From an uncultured Treponema sp. (GTDB lineage Bacteria > Spirochaetota > Spirochaetia > Treponematales > Treponemataceae): DNA of 8,634 bases. The notes below the pieces were generated by a model, which was given only the letters and a program-made list of their open reading frames with translations, ran no database searches and had not been told where the DNA came from. Made by a program: the position numbers and the translations under genes. Shown here piece after piece: positions 4,424 to 8,634 of the stretch. The stretch spans positions 1 to 8,634 of the forward strand of contig CAJOPO010000272.1 of the NCBI GenBank assembly GCA_905236315.1. The letters run 5' to 3'. Numbering within the stretch: position 1 is the stretch's first letter; the number at the start of each line of letters is the position of its first letter.

Positions 4424-6776
4424 CGCTCCAATATTCTTGGTTATAAATGTCTGTAAAACGATAAGTTAATTTTACATTATCAGAGCCTACATACACATTA
4501 CTTATCTGCATAGAATCAGTAACGGTCATTGTTTCTCCTAAATAATAGCTATCTTTATATTCTCCAGAGTATGAATAAAAATCACAAAGAAAGTCTAGTT
4601 TATCACCCTCTTGCAAAGACATTATATTTTTTGCAGAAGTTAAGGTCGCTTTCTCTTGGTAGTCTATTTCTGCCCCAGCGATAAAGCCATAAGGGTGTTC
4701 ACTGTCAAAGACGAGTAAGAGATTAACTCTTTGCCCATTTAACATTGCAGGCACTCTACCATTAATCGTATAAGAGCCATCATCATATTCAACTGTATCT
4801 GTGTGATAGTACGCAACAGGCTGCTTATTAATTGCAAGCCAAGTATTATCCGAAGAGGCTATTAATTTATTACCGTCCCAATCATAAACATTATCTAAGC
4901 CTAAATCCACATAACCTTCGCCATCATCATAAAACATATTAAGGTCAATGGAGTGCAATAAATTAAGCTGCTTATTAGTAAGCTGCATACTAAAGTTGCC
5001 ATTTTTCTCTTGCTTCCAATGCAAAGTAGAACTATCAAATTGATTTACAGATATATAAGAAGCAGTCTGTTCTGTGTTTAATGATTTATTTGCAAAGAAA
5101 TTAGTGTTTGAACCTGATAGCCCACTAATAGAAGTGCTTCTTCCTCCCAAAAAGGCATTTAATAAGTCTTCTATAAGTTCCATGCTAGCAGAACTACTAG
5201 AAGAACTTCCTGCAGAACCTAAAAGTATTCCTAAAGGAGAGGCACTTCCGCCACTTGCCACCTGCCCACTTATTTCCATTCCAGCAAAATCTTTTATGCA
5301 CTGCGCATAAGACTCATCCATGCCTATTTCTTGATATGTATTGCAAATCTTATCCACATAAGAAGCCCTTTGGTATGGGAAATATATAGAAACTCCATAG
5401 GCGCAAGTCATATTTTGCGATGTTCTATTATATTTTATCGCTCCTCTTAAAGCAGTAGCCAACGCAATGCTTTCTTTTGTATTCATCTTATTGCACAAAT
5501 CTATAAGGTCAATTTGGTCTATCTTTGAAGATGAAGCAAATTCCCTTGTGTTATAGCGGGCATCAGATATTTTTTTGTAATTTTTATTAGTAATGAGAGA
5601 ACTTATAGACTTAGAAAACTTAGAGAGAGGGGAAGGAACATTATTAGCAAATTCTGCAAGGTCTATTACAGAAAGGGTTGTCTTTTGCCCCGCACAACGC
5701 AAAGAACACTGCTCTACAAAACCGTCTACGATTTGCTTACCGATTTGCAAAGTGGGCATAGAAGGAGCATTTCCTAAGTTTGCAACCCAGTTTGTATAAT
5801 ACCACCCAATTCCTGGCTCTGTTTCTTCAGAGGCTATCATATAATCTGCAAAGTCATTGAGCATTAAAGCAGTTTCCGCTGTTGCCATAAGGCAGGTATC
5901 AAAACCTATAAAATCAAATTTTACACCTGCAGTCTTTAGTGCTTTTCTAATTCCTGCAAGATTCATGGAACCATTGCTTTGGAACTTTTCATCATAACCG
6001 TAGCCGCTAACAGAGCCACCTCCGTGGTCCCAGAAGATTAAATCATACCTATTTGCAGGAAACTTAGAAGCAGTCCACTTTATAAAAGCAGATAGTGTAT
6101 CAGGCGAGGTCATTGGTTTTGCGCCGTCATTCTCAACTAGGCGTTTTAGCTTTCCGTCTTTTAATTGATATACTTGATTTGAACTATTGCTTATGCCATT
6201 TATTTGCCATTTTTTGCAGCCACCAGTATACACTATTAAGTTTACGTTTTCACCAAAAGACGAATTTGCAGTAGCCTGCGCCATTTCTTTTAAGTCAGAA
6301 GATGCCATGCCACTGCGAGATTCTAAATCTGTGCCGCACATATATACCATTAAGGTAACGTTATCGCTTCCGTTTCCTTTTATTTGTGTATACTTAGCAC
6401 GGCTTCCTTCACTAGCAGGACTTTCATCTATTTCACTATTATCACTATTATATGACGAATAATTTTCTTCTTGTGTATAGTCAGAGGAGTGCTGCACAGA
6501 GCTAGCACTCTCATCAATGGAACTTCCTAAGCCACCGCCAAAGATAAAACGTAAAACTAGCAATAAAATTAAGCCTAGTATTCCGCCACCACCTCCAATA
6601 GCTGCCCTACTACCTCCACCACTTCTTGTAGCCCCTGAAGATTGAGAGCCTTGCCTTGAAGAATAACCATTACTAGAGCCTACAGGACCTGTACCCAAGC
6701 CGTCTCCGCGCCTGTGTACACCCTTAGAGCCTTCTGTTACATTTTTTTCTCTTGAACGAGGCTTTTTAGTATCCAT
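4410..6776 (-). CDS. Membrane-anchored clostripain-family (C11) cysteine peptidase
   Basis: A 788-residue protein. Residues 1-60 form a basic, Gly/Ser-rich tail with the block GLGTGPVG (26-33). A hydrophobic segment at about 62-80 follows. The positive charge before it predicts N-in topology, so the enzyme faces outward. After an acidic Ser-rich linker (about 84-135), the C11 domain begins at TLMVYMCGTDLESRSG (141-156). The catalytic dyad is H251 in FWDHGGG and C295 in FDTCLMA. The family includes clostripain and commensal C11 enzymes, typically active after Arg or Lys and self-activating; specificity here is not readable. A Ser/Gly linker (about 501-556) leads to a beta-rich C-terminal domain with many Asp and Tyr residues (about 560-788) that I cannot name. 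CGGAG in the 11-bp gap supports the ATG, and the short gap implies cotranscription with the flavoprotein gene. Confidence 0.92.
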   Translation of the reverse strand: MDTKKPRSREKNVTEGSKGVHRRGDGLGTGPVGSSNGYSSRQGSQSSGATRSGGGSRAAIGGGGGILGLILLLVLRFIFGGGLGSSIDESASSVQHSSDYTQEENYSSYNSDNSEIDESPASEGSRAKYTQIKGNGSDNVTLMVYMCGTDLESRSGMASSDLKEMAQATANSSFGENVNLIVYTGGCKKWQINGISNSSNQVYQLKDGKLKRLVENDGAKPMTSPDTLSAFIKWTASKFPANRYDLIFWDHGGGSVSGYGYDEKFQSNGSMNLAGIRKALKTAGVKFDFIGFDTCLMATAETALMLNDFADYMIASEETEPGIGWYYTNWVANLGNAPSMPTLQIGKQIVDGFVEQCSLRCAGQKTTLSVIDLAEFANNVPSPLSKFSKSISSLITNKNYKKISDARYNTREFASSSKIDQIDLIDLCNKMNTKESIALATALRGAIKYNRTSQNMTCAYGVSIYFPYQRASYVDKICNTYQEIGMDESYAQCIKDFAGMEISGQVASGGSASPLGILLGSAGSSSSSSASMELIEDLLNAFLGGRSTSISGLSGSNTNFFANKSLNTEQTASYISVNQFDSSTLHWKQEKNGNFSMQLTNKQLNLLHSIDLNMFYDDGEGYVDLGLDNVYDWDGNKLIASSDNTWLAINKQPVAYYHTDTVEYDDGSYTINGRVPAMLNGQRVNLLLVFDSEHPYGFIAGAEIDYQEKATLTSAKNIMSLQEGDKLDFLCDFYSYSGEYKDSYYLGETMTVTDSMQISNVYVGSDNVKLTYRFTDIYNQEYWSEPIE

Positions 6777-6787
6777 TTTTTACTCCG

Positions 6788-8524
6788 CTACTTTATATAG
6801 TCCAATGCGCTATCTGCTGCAATTTTTCCATAAATACAAATGTCAGCTACAGCATTGCCACCTAAGCGGTTTCCGCCATGCACACCACCTGTAACCTCGC
6901 CAGCTGCAAATAAACCGTCTATAACAGAACCATCTTTTGCAATTACTTGCGCTTTTGTGTTAATCTTTATGCCACCCATTGTATGATGAACAGCAGGTCC
7001 AACTTCTACGGCATAATAAGGAGCTTTGTTTAAAGCAAGTGGCATTTCTGAAGCTTTACGTCCAAAATCGCTATCTCCATTACCAGAGGCTTGATATTCA
7101 TTATACTTTGCAACAGTTTGCTCTAACTGACTTTCTGGCATATTCAATTTTTCTGCAAGAGAGGAAAGACTGTCTGCCTGTGTAAGTAAGCCCTGCTTTA
7201 CATAACCTTCTATAGCCTTTAGAGATTCTCTAACATTTTGGTCAAACAACAAGTATGCAGTTTTTCCCTCTTGGGCAAGAATATCAGCAGACATAACATC
7301 GCGAGTAGCCATTTCGTTTCCAAATCTGTTTCCCTGCCTGTTTACCATAATGGCACCATTACCACGCACCGCTTCTGTAATCATAACGCCATTACTAGGA
7401 ACTACTGTAGGATGAGTTTGAATTTGTTCCATTTGAACTAAATCTGCATTAAACTTTTCTACCCAAGCAAAAGCGTCTCCTGTAGCTCCTTTGTGATTTG
7501 TAGTTCCAAAGCCTGCAAGATTGCTTTTGTATTTTACAACCATTTCATTGTTTGCCCCAAATCCGCCAGAAGCGATTATCACAGACTTTGCGTTTATTGT
7601 ATATGAGCCGTTTTCCGCATTTACTTTTACACCTGTAGGTTTACCGCTTTCTTCTATTATATCAGTTACTTTTGTATTAAAGCGGATTTCTGCCCCTGCG
7701 TTTTCCGCTGCCTTTTGCAAAACAGGAACTAAATGTGCACCTACAGCAGCCCCACCTTGTGGTCTATGAGTTCTCTTATTTGTAGAACCTGCCATTTTAC
7801 CCACATCTGTTAAGTCAGCCCCCAAACTAATGAGCCAATCTACAGTTTCTGCGGATTTTTCTACCATATTGCGTACTAAATCAGGGTCATTTAAGTTATA
7901 GCCACCTTTCATAGTATCTTGATAATACTGCTCGTTAGTGTCTTCTATGCCCAATTTTTTTTGTACGCTAGTTTCACTTGCATTAAGGCCACCTGTTGCA
8001 GCATTTGTATTGCCACCTGCAATGCCCATCTTTTCTACAACAATAACCTTTGCGCCCTTGCTTGCAGCCTCTGTTGCAGCGCAAAGCCCTGCTCCACCTG
8101 CTCCTATAACAAGAATATCGCAAGAAGCATCTTGTACAGTTTTTTCTTGTGCTACACTACTTGCTCCACTAGCGGCAGCAACGGCGGCTGTTAAGGCTTC
8201 CATAGTTCCCTTAGAAGTGATGGTTGCTCCTGATACAGTATCTAGCCCAGATGTCTTTTGAGTTTTTACAGCCTGTTCTATCATTTCATTAATAGCAGGT
8301 TTTGCAAAATCAGTTTCTTCCTCTTTTATGACTTTGCCACTTACTATTTTGCCCTCTTGAACACTAATGCTTAATACTATAGGACCATTGCGTCCTGCAC
8401 CTGTGCCTGTCCACTCACCGTCATTTAGTGAAGCCTTTTTTTTAGTGCAACTTACACCAAAAATAATGGCGAGTGCAGAAACTACTAAAAACACAGACGT
8501 GATAATTGTTCTTTTTTTGCTCAT
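6788..8524 (-). CDS. Lipoprotein FMN/FAD reductase, fumarate-reductase-like
   Basis: A 578-residue protein counted from the ATG at 8524. The signal sequence ends in FGVSC, so C26 is the likely lipidated residue. An FMN-binding domain (about 34-115) contains DTVSGATITS, the motif at which ApbE-type transferases attach FMN to threonine (T101). From about 135 a FAD domain begins with ILVIGAGGAGL (137-147). Active-site motifs match soluble fumarate reductase/flavocytochrome c proteins: THP with H371, TEAVRG (383-388) with E384 and R387, NEMATRD with R408, VHHTMGG (512-518), and GGNRLGGNA with R553. By memory of the Shewanella enzyme these fall at near-constant offsets from its catalytic residues. 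It should reduce fumarate or a related enoate (urocanate, methacrylate, cinnamate) outside the inner membrane; the true acceptor is uncertain. There is no haem motif, so electrons must come from a separate donor. It is the first gene of an operon with the C11 peptidase. Confidence 0.9.
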   Translation of the reverse strand: MSKKRTIITSVFLVVSALAIIFGVSCTKKKASLNDGEWTGTGAGRNGPIVLSISVQEGKIVSGKVIKEEETDFAKPAINEMIEQAVKTQKTSGLDTVSGATITSKGTMEALTAAVAAASGASSVAQEKTVQDASCDILVIGAGGAGLCAATEAASKGAKVIVVEKMGIAGGNTNAATGGLNASETSVQKKLGIEDTNEQYYQDTMKGGYNLNDPDLVRNMVEKSAETVDWLISLGADLTDVGKMAGSTNKRTHRPQGGAAVGAHLVPVLQKAAENAGAEIRFNTKVTDIIEESGKPTGVKVNAENGSYTINAKSVIIASGGFGANNEMVVKYKSNLAGFGTTNHKGATGDAFAWVEKFNADLVQMEQIQTHPTVVPSNGVMITEAVRGNGAIMVNRQGNRFGNEMATRDVMSADILAQEGKTAYLLFDQNVRESLKAIEGYVKQGLLTQADSLSSLAEKLNMPESQLEQTVAKYNEYQASGNGDSDFGRKASEMPLALNKAPYYAVEVGPAVHHTMGGIKINTKAQVIAKDGSVIDGLFAAGEVTGGVHGGNRLGGNAVADICIYGKIAADSALDYIK

Positions 8525-8533
8525 AAAAAGAAA

Positions 8534-8540
8534 TCTCCCC
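8534..8540 (-). promoter_or_regulatory. Flavoprotein ribosome binding site (decides the start)
   Basis: GGGGAGA on the minus strand ends nine bases before the ATG at 8524. An in-frame TTG at 8542, six codons further upstream, overlaps this site and has no ribosome binding site of its own, so the ATG is preferred. It also gives a normal lipoprotein signal (MSKKRT then a hydrophobic run). A weak -10-like TATAGT lies at 8548-8553 without a recognisable -35 partner. Confidence 0.75.
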
Positions 8541-8554
8541 AAAAATTACTATAG

Positions 8555-8597
8555 GGAACCTCGAAAAACTCCCTTTCAGAAAGTTTTTCGAGGTTCC
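8555..8597. repeat. Perfect 16-bp inverted repeat upstream of the flavoprotein operon
   Basis: GGAACCTCGAAAAACT (8555-8570) is exactly complementary to AGTTTTTCGAGGTTCC (8582-8597), with an 11-base loop. In RNA from either strand it would form a stable stem. On the minus strand it is followed within ten bases by TTTTT (ATAGTAATTTTTGGGG), so it could be a terminator of an upstream gene outside the window, a leader structure of the flavoprotein operon, or a dispersed repeat. It also covers the place where a -35 box for the TATAGT at 8548-8553 would be expected. Confidence 0.75.
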
Positions 8598-8603
8598 TGC
8601 GAG

Positions 8604-8634
8604 TTGTAAGTCGCTATAATAGCGCGACTTACAA
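8604..8634. repeat. Second inverted repeat at the window edge
   Basis: TTGTAAGTCGC (8604-8614) is exactly complementary to GCGACTTACAA (8624-8634). The centre is itself palindromic: CGCTATAATAGCG (8612-8624) pairs six bases around a single A, so an alternative fold is a 14-bp stem with a two-base CG bulge. It is six bases from the first inverted repeat and ends at the last base of the window, so a larger element may continue beyond it. Confidence 0.7.

Noticed and set aside
7919..8261. Two overlapping plus-strand frames, one rich in Cys and one in Ala/Pro, opposite the flavoprotein.
   Set aside because: Their composition is explained by reading the antisense of Ala/Gly-rich FAD-binding codons; no independent support.
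8525..8542. Upstream TTG start for the flavoprotein.
   Set aside because: It overlaps the Shine-Dalgarno sequence of the ATG at 8524 and has no ribosome binding site of its own.

Overview
The window is AT-rich bacterial DNA with six confident protein genes, no rRNA, tRNA or CRISPR array, and no gene-free stretch over 300 bases. The best guess for the source is a host-associated, fermentative spirochaete of the Treponema type. This is an inference. It rests on the short 22-residue signal peptide of the nuclease, the relaxed lipobox (FGVSC) of the flavoprotein, the base composition and the anaerobe-style gene set. A low-GC Firmicute cannot be excluded, because SerA, SerC and the C11 peptidase all look close to Clostridia-type proteins.

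Region 1 (1-3240, minus strand) is a compact three-gene operon, rex-like -> serC -> serA, with 29-bp gaps and good Shine-Dalgarno sequences before serC and serA. SerA and SerC catalyse the first two steps of serine synthesis from 3-phosphoglycerate, and SerA produces NADH. The first gene is a divergent member of the Rex family of NADH-sensing repressors. A well-formed promoter lies in front of it (TTGACC, 17 bp, TAAAAT). Between promoter and start codon is a perfect palindrome, TGTGAACAGTTTCACA, which fits the known Rex operator. Serine synthesis here is therefore probably under autoregulated redox control. Directly downstream of serA come a 49-bp tract of seven 7-base units on a TAG frame and a roughly 155-bp imperfect palindromic element.

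Region 2 (3163-4361) is a 221-bp divergent control region followed by a plus-strand gene for an exported DNase I-like (endonuclease/exonuclease/phosphatase) protein. A second, slightly degenerate Rex-type site lies in front of this gene, 148 bp centre to centre from the first.

Region 3 (4398-8634, minus strand) is a second operon. It encodes a lipoprotein reductase with an FMN-binding domain and a fumarate-reductase-type FAD domain, followed after 11 bp by a membrane-anchored clostripain-family (C11) cysteine peptidase. Both proteins should face the periplasm or cell exterior. The operon's upstream edge carries two strong inverted repeats that run to the end of the window. A 9-bp hairpin at its downstream end separates it from the convergent nuclease gene.

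The most interesting hypothesis is the Rex-like/serine operon with its operator pair. No obviously new defence or mobile system is visible.
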